Made by a program: the position numbers and the translations under genes | Shown: in pieces, positions 39,999 to 50,969 of the stretch | Position numbering within the stretch: position 1 is the first letter of the stretch | How the letters are laid out: each line of letters begins with the position of its first letter | Source of the DNA: Pelagophyceae sp. CCMP2097 | Taxonomy: Eukaryota; Sar; Pelagophyceae | Reading direction: 5' to 3' | DNA: 64,000 nucleotides | NCBI GenBank assembly: GCA_026770575.1 | Contig: MU657179.1 | Coordinates: 591,674-655,673, forward strand | The notes under the pieces: model-generated | What the model was told of the DNA's origin: nothing | Seen by the model: the letters and a program-made list of their open reading frames with translations, nothing else | Database searches by the model: none

Positions 39999-42900
39999 AT
40001 GCGGCGCGCGCTGACCGGCCTGACGCCCAAGGGCCGGTCCGCGGGCCGATCCGCGGCAGACCTCCGGCGAGCGGCGCTGACGACGACGACGCGGCCACGC
40101 CGTGCCCCGCAGCAGCTCACCCAGGCGGCGCCGCCCCGCGTCCCTCGGAGCGGCGCGCCGGCCCTTCTCGCCTCGCAGGGGCACACGCCCCGCCGAGGTT
40201 CGAGCGACTTGGAGCGACAGACGGGCACGACGCCTCCCGCCTCGTCCGAGGCTGCCCCCGGTCGCCGTTGCGTCGCCGCACGCTGGACGTCGTAGGCGCT
40301 GCAGGCCTCGGAGGCGGCGGAGGCGGTGGTGCCGCTGCCAACGCCGCTGCCTGCGCCGCTGCCGGCGCCGCCGGCGCGGCAGCGCGGGAGTCGGCTTTCC
40401 CACCGCGTCGAGGAGCCCGACTTGGCGGCGGTTCACTGCGTCGAGTGCCACTCGGCGGCGCAGGCGAACTGGATGCTCGACGCCATTCTGAGGCGGACGG
40501 TGGTGGCCGTGCGCCGCGCGGGCGCCGCGCACCGCGCGCCCGACGCCGCCGGCGGCGCCGACGCCGACGCTGCCGCGCGCGTCATCGAGGGCATCGGCCC
40601 GAAGCACGCCGACTTTGACTCGTTCATGATCGCCCTCCGCATCTGCCAGCTCCGGAGGCAGGTCGACGCGGCTGAGCGCGTGGCAGCAGAACTTGCTGCC
40701 CACGAATCGCTCCACTCCGACCCGACGCTCTGGGAGGTCGCCATGGTGCGTGCCCTGCGGCGACCGCGACGGCCCCGTCGCCGAAGAACGGGGACGAATT
40801 CTTCGGCGACGGGGCCGAATATAGCCGACACATTTGTTGTAGATCGCGGCGGCCGAGGACCGCGACGAGGAGAGCTGGGTGCGTTGCACGCGCCTCGTGC
40901 AGATGAGCCGCGGCGCCGTGTCCTCGCGCGGCTTGCGCATGGCTATCATCGCCTGCGGCCAGAACTGGCGCTTCCACGAGGCCATCGAGGTGCGAGGGGG
41001 GTTCTTCGTACCCGACGCTTTTGGGGCTTTTGGGGCCTTTGGGGCCGTGGCGTCCGTTTTCGACTTATTGTTTAGGTCGCGGACGAGGCGTGGTCTAGGA
41101 CGGGCAAGAAGATGGAGGACGTTTCGGATTTAAGGCGACTTTTGCGTTCGTTTATGTGGAAGGCGAACCCGTTCCCACCAGAGGACCGCTGCGCCGACCT
41201 CGCCGACCTCGTCCTGCGCCACTTCGAGCTCCACGGCGTGCCCATCGACGCCCAGATGTACCACCGCGCCATGCAGGCAAACGAGGCCATTGGCCAGTGG
41301 CCAGAGGTCCTCCGGCTCTGGGAGATCATGCACTCGGCGCCGGTCGTCGCCGACGCGTCGCACGCGCGCGGCTCGGCCGCGGTCATGCGCGGCGCCGCGC
41401 ACCCGGCGGCGGCGCCGAGCGCCGGGTTCCAAGTCGGCGAGGGGCGGATTTTGGCGCTGCAGGCTGCGCAGCGGTGCCTGCGGCCGCGGGACGACGGTGC
41501 CTGCTCCATCTCCTTCATCTCGTCGTTACAGCGCCTCGGCCGCTGGGGCGAGTCGCACGGCGCTTTAAAAGCGGCGGCGGTGGCGCAGCGCGGCGCATTT
41601 GGCCTCTCGCTGCAACTCTTTGCCGACGCACAAGTCGCTTTGGAGAATTCGGAGGAATTCCTCTCACCCGTCGACGCGCTGCACATCGCCATGGAGTGCG
41701 TCGTCGTCTTGGCGCGCGAAGTTCGGAGGGCGTCGCACCCGCTGCATCGGAAGAAGATGCCCGACGGCTCTGCGCTGCATTTTGAAGTGCGTCTCTACTG
41801 CGACGAGTTTGAGGACGCCGTCTTCCAGCACGCCGCCGAGCTCGGCCTGCGCGTCCGCCGAGCGGAAGCCGAACGGACCTTTATCTTCGAGGCGCAGCCC
41901 GCCACGGTTGCCCCGTTGGCCGTGCCGCCTCTCAAGGGCGAACCGGACCCGAAGCGCATCGAGCACAACCCAAACTACAAGCCCCACAGCGCCTTCCGCC
42001 CCGCGCCAGAGGCATCGGGCCCGGCGCTGACGCCTTTGTTGAATCCGGAGGACGTGCTGCAGAGCAAGTACCCGGACAGCGTCTTGATGCCGCTCGCGTC
42101 CTGCGCCTGGGTCCAGCTCTACCACTCCTTGTCGCACATCGCCGGGCCCGAGTCGGCGGTGCTGGCGCGCGAGTGTCTGGCTTTGACGGGCGACCGCTAC
42201 TTTGTCGACGGGCACACGAAGCTCGACTCTTTATTTGTGGCGGCGATATCGAACGCCGGTAGAGACCGCGACTTTGAAAAGGCAGAGTCCCTGCACGTCC
42301 TCCTCTCCGACTTGAAGGTGGCGCCCATGTCCGTCACGGGCGCGTTGCTGGACGCGCGGTGCCGCGCGGCGAGAAAGGCTCTGGCGGCGGCTCTGTACCA
42401 GGCCACGTCCGGCCGGGAACGCGACGACCTCATGCGAGACCACGACTTCCTGCTGCAATCTGCGATGGACCTCTTCAACTACGTCGCCGAGCCGAGCGAG
42501 GCCTGCTACTCGATGATCGTCCGCGCCTTGGCGAGAGCGCCGAACTGCCACAAGGCTGCCGTAGAGCTGCACGAGGAAGCGAGAGACAAACAAATAAAGC
42601 TGTCGCAGTACGCCACTTTGGACGTCTGCGCCGCCCTCACACGACTCGACTTGATCGACCCGGCCATCGTCATCGCGCGATCTTCAGCGGAAGAGCTCGA
42701 CCGCGTCGACGACGAGACTTTAAGGCTCATCTACTTGGACATCAGGGTCCACGAGGTCGACGCCCACAAGGAGCGAGACCGCCACCGCGCCGGCGCGCCG
42801 ATGCCGGAGACTGACCTGTCGCGCGAATTGAAACACGCCTGCGAAGCCGGCGACTCGCGGGCCGCGCTGGACTTGGTCATCGACGCGCTCCAGGCGGCCA

Positions 42901-43209
42901 CCGCCGCCCAAGCCGAGGCCGCCCAGGAAGACCCAGACGACGAACAGGACTACGAGATGCCGCAAGTGCCGCTCAGAACCGACTTTGAACACGTCCTCAT
43001 GGCATGCGAGCGCGACGGCCGTGAGTCCTTCTTTCTGCTTCTCCGCGCCTTAACCTCTGCGCCTCCGTTTACGCGTCGCGAAACCTCTGCGCCTAGGATG
43101 GGCCGACTCGCTCGACATCCTCGGTCTCATGCGGCGATGGGCGCCCCACTTGGAGCGCGGGCCGCGGACGCCGCGGCCAGAAAACCCACACGCGCAGTCG
43201 CCGTTCTAA
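39999..43209 (+). CDS. Pentatricopeptide-repeat (PPR) protein, probably organellar
   Basis: The start MRRALTGLTPKGRSAGRSAA gives a basic, acid-poor leader. Exons: 39999 to about 40271, 40296-40745, 40843-40989, 41076-43020 and 43097-43209. The last junction is exact (phase 1, C|GA), giving ACERDG-RWADSLDILGLMRR and the stop at 43209. Helical-pair units include IDAQMYHRAMQANEAIGQWP, YVAEPSEACYSMIVRALARA and GRDRDFEKAESLHVLLSDLK. A segment RFAYDEF-like (EVRLYCDEFEDAVFQHAAEL) is non-repeat. PPR proteins bind organellar RNA for processing or translation. The intron 40746-40842 contains an 18-bp perfect hairpin. Confidence 0.8.
40771..40816. repeat. Perfect 18-bp stem-loop inside a PPR intron
   Basis: GGCCCCGTCGCCGAAGAA (40771-40788) is exactly complementary to 40799-40816, with a 10-nt loop. 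It occupies nearly half of the 97-nt intron 40746-40842. Confidence 0.85.
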
Positions 43210-43311
43210 AGCGCCGTGGCTTCACGTCTGCAGTAATCAAACCCTCGTGCCTCTTTCCAATCACTTGGTGCCTCTCCGCTTGGTGTGCACGCGCGCCTTT
43301 GGGTGCAGGGA

Positions 43312-45117
43312 TCACTCGTAGGATAGATTACTCATCGACGGCGCTGCCTTCTTCGGGAGCGCCGCGGACCGTGCGCTCGCCGAGGATGCCGCGGACCGTG
43401 CGCTCGCCGAGGATGCCGCGGACCGTGCGCTCGCCGAGGATGCATCAACGTTCGAGGATGCCGCGGGCCGTGCGCTCGCAGAGCGCGCCGCGGCGGCCTT
43501 TTTGGCCTTTGACGCGGCGGCCTTTGCCTTGGTGGCGGCCTTTTTCACCGCTGCCTTTACCGGGTCGGCCTTTTTAGCCGCGGCCTTTGGCGCGGCCTTT
43601 GGCGCGACGGCCTTGAGGCGCGTGGACTTTGGCAATTCGGCCTTGAGGCGCGTCGAGAGCCAGGTGCGATGGCCGCCGATTGAGATCTCGCAGTTGGAGT
43701 CGAGGTCCGGGAGCACGAGCTTGGAGAGGTTGAGATTATTAACCAGCACCCCAAGGCTCCACCTGCGACGACGCATCAAGGAATGCGACGGGGGTCGGTA
43801 ACGCCGCCTCTGCCGCTCGCGACGCGGTGTTGTTTCCCCGATTGGCGCCGGGCCGCGCCCGTCGAACTTTTCGGTGAAGACGGTCCCGAAGCGTTGATAT
43901 AAAGACCGCATCTGGAGATCCACCGGCGCGTCGCCGGACGCGGGCGCGCCGTTGGCGGACCGCAGGCCCCAGGGAGGGTTCGTCAGCAAGAGGCAGGGCA
44001 GTTGCGCTTCCGCGGAATCGCGTTTCGGCGCCTCGAGGTTGGAGATGGCCCCGTGCGCCGCCTCAACGAGCAAGCCGACGCCGGCGCGCTTGGCGTTGTT
44101 GCGCGTCGCGTGGATTGCGCCTTCGTCGCGGTCAGAGGCGAAGATCCGGACTGGGGCGGACGGCGCCGCGGCGTACTTTAAAGCGGACTTGGCGCGGTCC
44201 TCCACGTGCTCCAAAGCCTCGGCCCACTCCTCGATCCACTCCGAACCGTCGACGCAGTTGAAGTCTTCGAAGGCGAACCTTCTCCTCGACCCGTCGTGCA
44301 AAAAGTGCGGCGGGAGGCCAACAGCCATCTGCGCAGCCTCGATCGCAATGGACCCAGAGCCGCAGAACGGGTCCACGAGGTAGCCCTTGTGCGGCGATGC
44401 CCAGCCTAAGGCGAGGCGTACGATCACCGCGCATCTGAATAGGCTCGCGATCAATACCTGCGTTGAGGAGGATTGCGGCGGCGTGCGTCGATTTCAAAGG
44501 CATCTTGGCAGCGTCGTCCCGCCAGCCGCGATGGTGCAGCGGCGCCCCGGAAGTGTCCAGCGCCACGGTGAACCAGTCGTCCGAGCCTTCGAGGTGCACC
44601 ACGTGCTTCGGCGGCGCCGCGCCCGGCGCCTCGGCGAGGACGTGCGACAGCTCGCCCGAGGCGTGGCGCACCATGGTCAAATCGCGCGGCCGGCCCTTTG
44701 CCTTCGGGGCGGCGAGGAACTTGCGCGCGCGCTCCTCGATGGCCCCGGTATGGAACAACTGACATTTGTTCACGACCGACTTGACGTCGACCTCGACGCC
44801 ATCACTCAGCCATTCCCCGAGCCTAGAGGTTGGTTTTGAGAGATGCGCGTCTCGAGCTGCGCTCACTTCTCTCGGCGGAGGCGCTTCAAAGCGAGCTCGA
44901 GGTCGGAAAATGTCGTCGCCTTGAAGCGAACGATGTTGTCGATGACCACCCTATCCGCGGTCCGCAGGAAGAGGTTGAGCTTGAAGAGCTGCTTTGCGGT
45001 CACCGTGGCGCGTAGGCGGCCCGAGGTGCCGATGAGAGCTTTGACTTTAAAGGCCTCGCACTCCCTCTGCACAGTCGCCTCCAGGCCGGGAGAGCAGTGC
45101 AGCACCGCCCGCAGCAT
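43312..45117 (-). CDS. RlmL-type 23S rRNA (guanine-N2) methyltransferase with histone-H1-like tail
   Basis: Start MLRAVLHCSPGLEATVQREC; a longer start at 45288 would add a hydrophobic leader (SAISLALLLLVLVTFEH) suited to organelle import. The THUMP-type region leads to LKSTHAAAILLNAG, which joins across a 52-nt intron (44406-44457) to WASPHKGYLVDPFCGSGSIA, the AdoMet motif of the UPF0020/RlmL family. Later come IFASDRDEGAIHATRNNAKR (motif II) and LLTNPPWGLR, the NPP[WY] catalytic motif. Another intron joins KRLRREK|LGEWLSDGVEVDV. After the domain is a Lys/Ala-rich tail (KAAPKAAAKKADPVKAAVKK, AATKAKAAASKAKKAAA), then three ASSASARSA repeats encoded by 27-bp repeats. The enzyme would act on plastid or mitochondrial large-subunit rRNA. 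The tail is odd for this family. Confidence 0.82.
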
Positions 45118-45184
45118 CGCGACCGGCCGAGGGCCTCTTGCAGCCGCGGCGGGGCCTGGGTGCGGCGGCGGCGCGCGGTGCTCG

Positions 45185-45260
45185 AACGTTACTAGTACTA
45201 GTAGTAGTAACGCGAGCGAAATCGCTGAAAACGGCGAGACCTTCTTTTTCAGCGAGTGAC
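45185..45260. promoter_or_regulatory. Upstream region of RlmL: ACTAG repeat and TCGCTGAAAA inverted repeat
   Basis: CGTTACTA...TAGTAACG with TAG/TAC triplets (45186-45212) is followed by TCGCTGAAAA (45222-45231) and TTTTCAGCGA (45246-45255). The pair resembles the palindrome at 10335-10360. If the longer RlmL start is used, this becomes coding. Confidence 0.35.
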
Positions 45261-45277
45261 GGTCCGAGTCCACCCTG

Positions 45278-45480
45278 GGAAAGGTCACTGGACCGGTCTC
45301 TGGAACGGTCTCAAGATCAGAAGCTGGTCTTTAAAGCAAGGCCCGCTGCGCCTCGCACGTCGAGACCGGTCTCTGGACCGGTTTCTGGACCGGTCTCTGG
45401 ACCGGTCTCAAGCCAAGAAGCCGTTCTTGAAATCAAGGCCCGCTGCGCCTCGCGCGTCGAGACCGGTCTCTGGATGCGTC
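45278..45480 (+). repeat. Tandem repeats with CTGGACCGGT core
   Basis: Two diverged units of roughly 100 bp share CAAGGCCCGCTGCGCCTCGC and GTCGAGACCGGTCTCTGGA. Between them is a 12-bp array, TCTGGACCGGTC, repeated about four times. Non-coding as far as I can see. The spacer continues to 45752 without a gene. Confidence 0.7.
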
Positions 45481-45752
45481 TATACGACGGACAGCTCATC
45501 GGAACTTGCTCCCTTTCACGTTGCGGGCTGCGGGTGCAAGGACCGTCGCGGCACTCTGGTCGCTCCGCTCCCGTCGGTAGTACCGGAGTGACCGGATGCC
45601 GGCGGTGGTCGCGTGACGGCCCAGCCGCGCGCGTCCCACGCGGCCGCGGACTGGGCGCGCAATGTCTCCGGACCAAAGGCCCCGGACCGAGGCGTGTTTC
45701 CAGCGTGTCCCTCCGGATGGGACGTCGCTCGGAAGTCCTCGAGGCGCTTTCC

Positions 45753-46686
45753 TTAAGCGTCGCCGTCGAAGAGCGCTGCGGCGACGGCGGTGCGCACGAT
45801 GCGCCGTAGAGGCTTCCTCCGTTGGCCGGGCGGCGGTTGCCGCTCCTCGAGCACGAGCGTCTCCATCTCGTGCCACCGAGCAGTCGCCTGCACGGGGAAG
45901 TTTGCTCGAAACTGCGCCGATCGGATGGGCCGGATCTTGTTCACGTTGCCGACTCGCTTCCGCCGGTTGTGCATAAACTGCGTAAACGCCTCCGCCGTAC
46001 CCCAGACGTGGTCGTCCCCAGAGTCCTTTTCGAACAACACGGGCGCCTCGCCGCACAGAGCCTTTTCCTGCGTGTACGCAAAGGCAAAAATGGGGTCCTC
46101 GCGCAAGAACGAAGCGCAGACAACGTCCTCGGCCGCCGCGAGGACGACGGAGCACCGGAGCACGGTGCGCCTCTCGCCAGGCGTATCGTCGTGGTCGTCG
46201 AGGGCGCCGCGGTCCATGGACCGCCAGGCTTGCAAATCGGAGATCTCCTCCTCGAACGCGCGGATGATCCCACGCGACTCCGCGACGGCGCGCACGCCGA
46301 TTGCAAGTTTGGTGTCTTCAGCGGGGACTTGGTAGTAGTTGCCAAAGTCGTGCGACGCGCCCATGCCCGTCTTCGCAGACAGCTTCTTCTCCAAAAACTC
46401 GACTCTTTCGAGGACGTCTTGGACGGTCGTCACGCGCGTCACCTCGATGTCGTGCTGCCGGCCAGTCCACAGCGTCACGACGAGCGTGGCCGGGTCGCTG
46501 CACCGCTCCTACAGTTTTCATTCATGCAACGCCGGGTCCGTGCCGGAGCGGGCGCGGCGCCGGAGCGGCGGGTCGAGGGCGCACTAGTATGGGCGGGAGT
46601 TTTTGCCAGAGTTCCACGTCGCCCAAGCCGAGCGTCTTGGCGCGGATGTAAGCGGGAAAGCGCTTCACGCCAGGAAAGTCCGCCAT
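45753..46686 (-). CDS. Unknown conserved-looking protein
   Basis: Two exons join across an intron from about 46511 to 46583 (GTGCGC to CTGTAG): MADFPGVKRFPAYIRAKTLG, LGDVELWQKLPPIL|ERCSDPATLVVTLWTGRQ. The second exon has balanced composition, a predicted coiled stretch (VLERVEFLEKKLSAK) and FGNYYQVPAEDTKLAIGVRA, RRTVLRCSVVLAAAEDVVCA, FMHNRRKRVGNVNKIRPIRS, ending AAALFDGDA. About 275 residues. I recognise no family. No signal peptide or membrane helix. The start could also be at 46740. Confidence 0.6.
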
Positions 46687-46914
46687 GCAGCGCGCGGCGC
46701 CCCGGGCGACGCCGCGCGGCCCGACCGAAACTCTGATCAACCCTCTGGCCGAGGGCGCCCCCCTCTGGTCACTCCGTCGCTCCGATTCCGAAGACTCGAA
46801 TTCGAAACGGCGCTCCGCGAGCGGAGAGAGAGCGAAGGGGCCTTGTTGAACCCGTCTTGGACCTGGGCCAGTGACTGCAGGCGGCGGCGTCTCGCAGGCC
46901 GCCCGCCGCTGCCT

Positions 46915-46943
46915 CTTGCTTAAAATCCACCCTGGGTGGGGCT
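46915..46943 (-). repeat. Dispersed 32-bp sequence (copy 3, minus strand)
   Basis: Read on the minus strand as AGCCCCACCCAGGGTGGATT then TTAAGCAAG. It lies in the spacer 46687-47040, which shows nothing else I can identify. Confidence 0.6.
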
Positions 46944-47040
46944 GCCTTGCCTTGCAGAATCATTGAGCGAATGAAAACCTCGCTCCGTCACGGTCGCTGC
47001 CCCAAAAGCCTCAATCGATTCTTCTCGATTCCTTAGATTG

Positions 47041-50000
47041 TCAGAGGCCGAGGTGGTAGACTTGGACGCGCTTCGACTCGGGACCTTTAAAGTCCAGGAT
47101 GGCCGCTTCTTCGAACAAGTCGTCCCCAACGAATCGAACGGCCGGGATGACGTGGAACTGCACGTCGCCAGGCGCAAGTCTGAGGAGTTCGACCACGTCT
47201 CGGCCGCCGCCGAGGCAAACTACGTGCTTCGCGCCTGTGAACCGCAGCGCTTCCGCCTGCGAAACCGCCTCTTGCGAAAAGTGCCGCACGTCCCCGCGGT
47301 GCGGCGGAGATACGGCAGAGTGGATACGGGGTGAGGCTTCGTTGAAGAGCGCCACGACGGCGTCGTGAACCGCTCCGACACCCGCCCACGAAGTCGAAAG
47401 TTCCCGAGAAGCGTTCGAGCCGCCGTCGTCGTTCCACGCCGCCAAGCGCAGGCCTCGGCGCGCGAACTCGGGGAATAGAGCCGTGTACGAGTCCCTCCGC
47501 AGAGCGTCGCCGTTCCAGAACGCGACGACGGCGCCGATGTGGGCCGGGTTCGAAACCAACTCCAGCGCGATGCCCGCCGCCGCCGCGTTCGTCGGGACGG
47601 CGAAGTCGAGGCCGTCGGAGAAGCCCGTGAAGAAGACTTTTGAGACGTCTTGGAGGACCTCCGAGTCTAGAGTCGTCCAAGACCTCACCTTCAACGGCGG
47701 CGGCGTCGACGGCGGCACCCCCCACTGTTCCGAGTCGTCGGTACCGCTGCCGGGGACGCTGCCGACGCCGCGGGACCGCAGCGTCTCTTCCGACGCGAGA
47801 TCTCGAGCTTGGTAGTCGTCAAAGCCTTGGATACCGTCGGCGTCGCCGTAGCCCCGCGGCGCGTCGTCCTCGTCGCCGGGGCTCGCGGGGCCCGGGATAT
47901 CGCCGAACGACACGCGCAGGGTTCCCTTTTCGTGGGAGCAGGCCTCGCGGGGCTCGAGGTAGTAGCCGCCGGGTTGCGGCGCCGCCCGCCGTAAAGGCGC
48001 CGACTCGATGGTCGAGATGGAATCGTCGTCGAGCACGTGGCGGCCCCGCGCGTCGCGGCCGGAGGAAGATAGGCTCGCGTCGTCTATGTTTCCGTCGACA
48101 GCCTCGCGGCCGCTGGCAAATTCCGCTTCTACAGAGACGGGCGTTGACGTGCGCGGCCGCGACAGCGATTCGAGCGCCGGCAGCGGCTCGAAGCCGTGGT
48201 CGTCGAAGTGCGGCGGCTCTTGAGCGCCGCGGCGCGCGTCGGGCGGCTCGTAGGCCGAAAGTTGCGGTTTTGGGTATCCGCTGTCGTCGTCGGAGTAGCG
48301 CCGCCTCTGCGGCGGCGGTCGGCGCTGCGGCGTCGCGGACCGCGGCGACCGAGGCTGCGGCGTCGCCGCGCGCGGCGCCACCGAGGCGATTGCGTCGGGC
48401 GCCAAAGAGATAACGACGTCGGCACCGCTCGTCGTCGGCGGCATGTGGAGCTCGCGCTGAAACGGAGGCTGCGAGTTCGGCCGCAGCCGCTCCAAGTCGA
48501 GCAGCTGCGCGTCGTCTCGGCCTTTGGAGAAGGAAACTTGGCGTTCCTGGACGCCCGCCGACGCCGCCGCGCCGCGCGACGCAGCCCTCGCGCGCTCCAC
48601 GGCCGAGACCACCTCGTCGCGGCCGCGCAACTCGAGGTCCGCGCGGCCGTCCGCCGAAGGCGACCGGCGAAACGCGCCGGCCTCGACGTCAGATGTCGCA
48701 CCGCTCGTCGCAGGCCGCGATGCATCGTCGGCGTGCGGCCGCGGCGCGTCGGCGGTGCGCGCGCGCTGCGAGGAGCTGTCGCGCGGCGGCAGATGCAGCG
48801 GCGCGAGCTGGGGCCGCGGCGTCGACGACACGTCTGGGGCGATGGTGGGTGAGCCGAGCAGAACGTGGTCGCAGAGGTCCTCCGGCGGCCGCGGCCGCGG
48901 CGGCTCCAGCGTAGAGTCCGGCGCCGGCGGCTCAAACGTCGCCTCGGTGACCGAGGCGTGCGAACGCGATGCCGGCTCGGCGCCCAAATCGTCCTCGGGT
49001 GCGGCCTCGTCGGACGCGGCGGCGGGCGTCTCGAGTTGCGCATCCTTTGTCGCCGCGAGCCTGTACCCCGCCAGCAGCTGCGTTGTCGCCGCAGCCGACG
49101 GTGCGGCCGACGGCGGCGCCGTCGGCACCGTGGACGGCCCGTTGCTCGGCGCGGCCGTCGCGACGGTGGGGGCACCAGGCTCGGAAGCGGCGACGACGGG
49201 CTGCTCGGCTTTGTTCTCTAGCGCAGCCCGCGGCGCGGCCCCTAGCGCGGCCCCCGGCGACGGTGCCGCGGCCCCGTCGGCCGCAATCGGCTTCACCACC
49301 TTCTTCCTCTTCTCTGGCTGCGTCAGCGTAGAGCCCGGCGCCGGCGGCTCAAAGGTCGCCTCGGCGACCGAGGCGTGCGAACGCGACGCCGACGAGGTGG
49401 CCAAATCGTCGTCGTCGGGTGCGGCCTCGTCGGACGCGGCGGCGGGCTGCGCCCCCTTTGCCGCCGCGAGCACGGCTTTGGGGTCGGAAGCGGCGACGGG
49501 TTGCTCGGCCTTGCTCTCCAGTGAGACCCCCGACGCGGCCGCCGGCGACAGTGCCGCGGCCCCATCGGCCGCAATCGGCTTCTTCTTCCTCTTCTCCGGC
49601 TGCGCCGCCGCCGGCGCCTAGAGGACGGCGCGTTCATCAGACGAACCCTCGCATCGCGAGAACGAATCGCAACGGACCTCGTCGGGCGGCGCGAGGCCGG
49701 GCGCGGGGCCCACGGCGGCCGGGTCGACGGACGGCGCGCCCAACGGAGCTCCCGACAGCGCGCCCGACGGAGCTCCCGACGGAGGACCCGACGGAGCTTC
49801 CGACGGAGCTCCCGACTGTGCGCCCGACGGCGCCGTACTCGGCGTGGCCGTGGGCGCCGCCGCGCCCGCGGGGTCGACGAGGAGCATGAACTGCATGAAG
49901 GTTTCCGGTTCGTTTCCGAGGAGCTTTGCGGCGGCGAGCGCAAAGTCTAACGCGCTGACGTCGCCCGCGGGCAGCGCGGCGGCAAAGTGCGCGCGGATAG

Positions 50001-50771
50001 ACTGCGGCGTCCGCCACTCCGCGTATCTGGCGAGGCCCAAAAGCGCGGCAAGGCCCGCGCTCGTGCAGGCGAGCGCGGCGGCGAGCTGCATCGAAGGCAT
50101 GGTTCCGTGTGCGTCGACGTCGAAGAGCGCGAAGAGCGCCACCGCCTTGCGCTGCACGCGGAGCGCGCGCGACTGGCCCGGGCCATCCTCGTGCGAGACG
50201 CAGCAGAGCGCGCCGAGCAGCGCCAGCGCGTTGACGCGCAGCACCGGCGCTGAGCCCAAAGCGTATACGCCTACGAAAGGTCGTGTGATCTCGCCGCAGA
50301 CTGGCACGACGATGGACACCCTCCGGCGGGAGGCAGGGCTCGCAGACGCCGCGCGCGAACCAAAAGAGGCCTGGATACGGCCTTCGAGGTCGCCCTTTTG
50401 CTGCGCCGAGCCCTTTGGCAGCAGGATCTGCTGCGCCTGCCGGGGAGTGAGGAGCACGAGCGAATTCCTAAAACGCGCGTCGGCGCGACCCCGCGGCGTC
50501 GGCGGCGACCCCGCGGCTCCGGCTCGACGCAAGGTCCGTGCCGAGGGCCACCCTTGGGACACTCGCGCCGCTGCGGTATCCGCAAGTACGCGGCGGCAGC
50601 GTCGGAGAGCGACGAGCGCTCTCGAATCTCTCACACGAGGTCAGAGTATCTTCAGAGGCTGGACGCCGCCTCGCCACAGCCGCTTCTTGTGCACGGCGAC
50701 GGCTTTCCGAACCTCGAGCAGGCTCAGCGATGCGAGGGGCGCCTGGTCCGGTGAACTCGTCGTCGCGCCCA
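47041..50771 (-). CDS. N-myristoylation-type, EF-hand-like protein with disordered repeats and C-terminal Rossmann-like domain
   Basis: The N-terminus MGATTSSPDQAPLASLSLLE has the Met-Gly-x3-Ser pattern for N-myristoylation. An exon after TTTTAG near 50471 gives NSLVLLTPRQAQQILLPKGS, then VALFALFDVDAHGTMPSMQL, an EF-hand-like loop (D.D.H.T). A low-complexity APSGAPSGAP region leads into a CTCTAG acceptor at 49621. There follow two to three copies of a unit of about 130 residues (EKRKK..PIAADGAAA, AASDEAAPDDD, SRSHASVAEATFEPPAP), a long disordered part, and a folded C-terminal 200 residues from VFFTGFSDGLDFAVPTNAAA to VVCLGGGRDVVELLRLAPGD. The GGG turn suggests nucleotide binding, though the family is not recognised. 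A membrane-tethered Ca2+ sensor scaffold is possible but unproven. Confidence 0.6.
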
Positions 50772-50969
50772 TGGCGGGTCAACGCCTCTTATCCTAGAGG
50801 TTTGTTCAGCGCTTTTATCCGCGTCATAAACTCACACACCATTCAGTTTTAGCGACTCGGAATCCGACGCAGAGAGACGACGTCGACGTCGGTTGGGTCA
50901 GACCGCGTGGTCGAGTCCCATCGCGGCCCGACCTCGGAGGCCTCCGTTCCACAAACGAGGTTGGGGCCC
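50772..50969. promoter_or_regulatory. Short divergent promoter spacer
   Basis: 198 bp between the starts of the EF-hand-like gene (-) and the next gene (+), with a mild AT-rich patch (CATAAACTCACACACCATTC) near 50824-50843. No defined motif. Confidence 0.35.
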
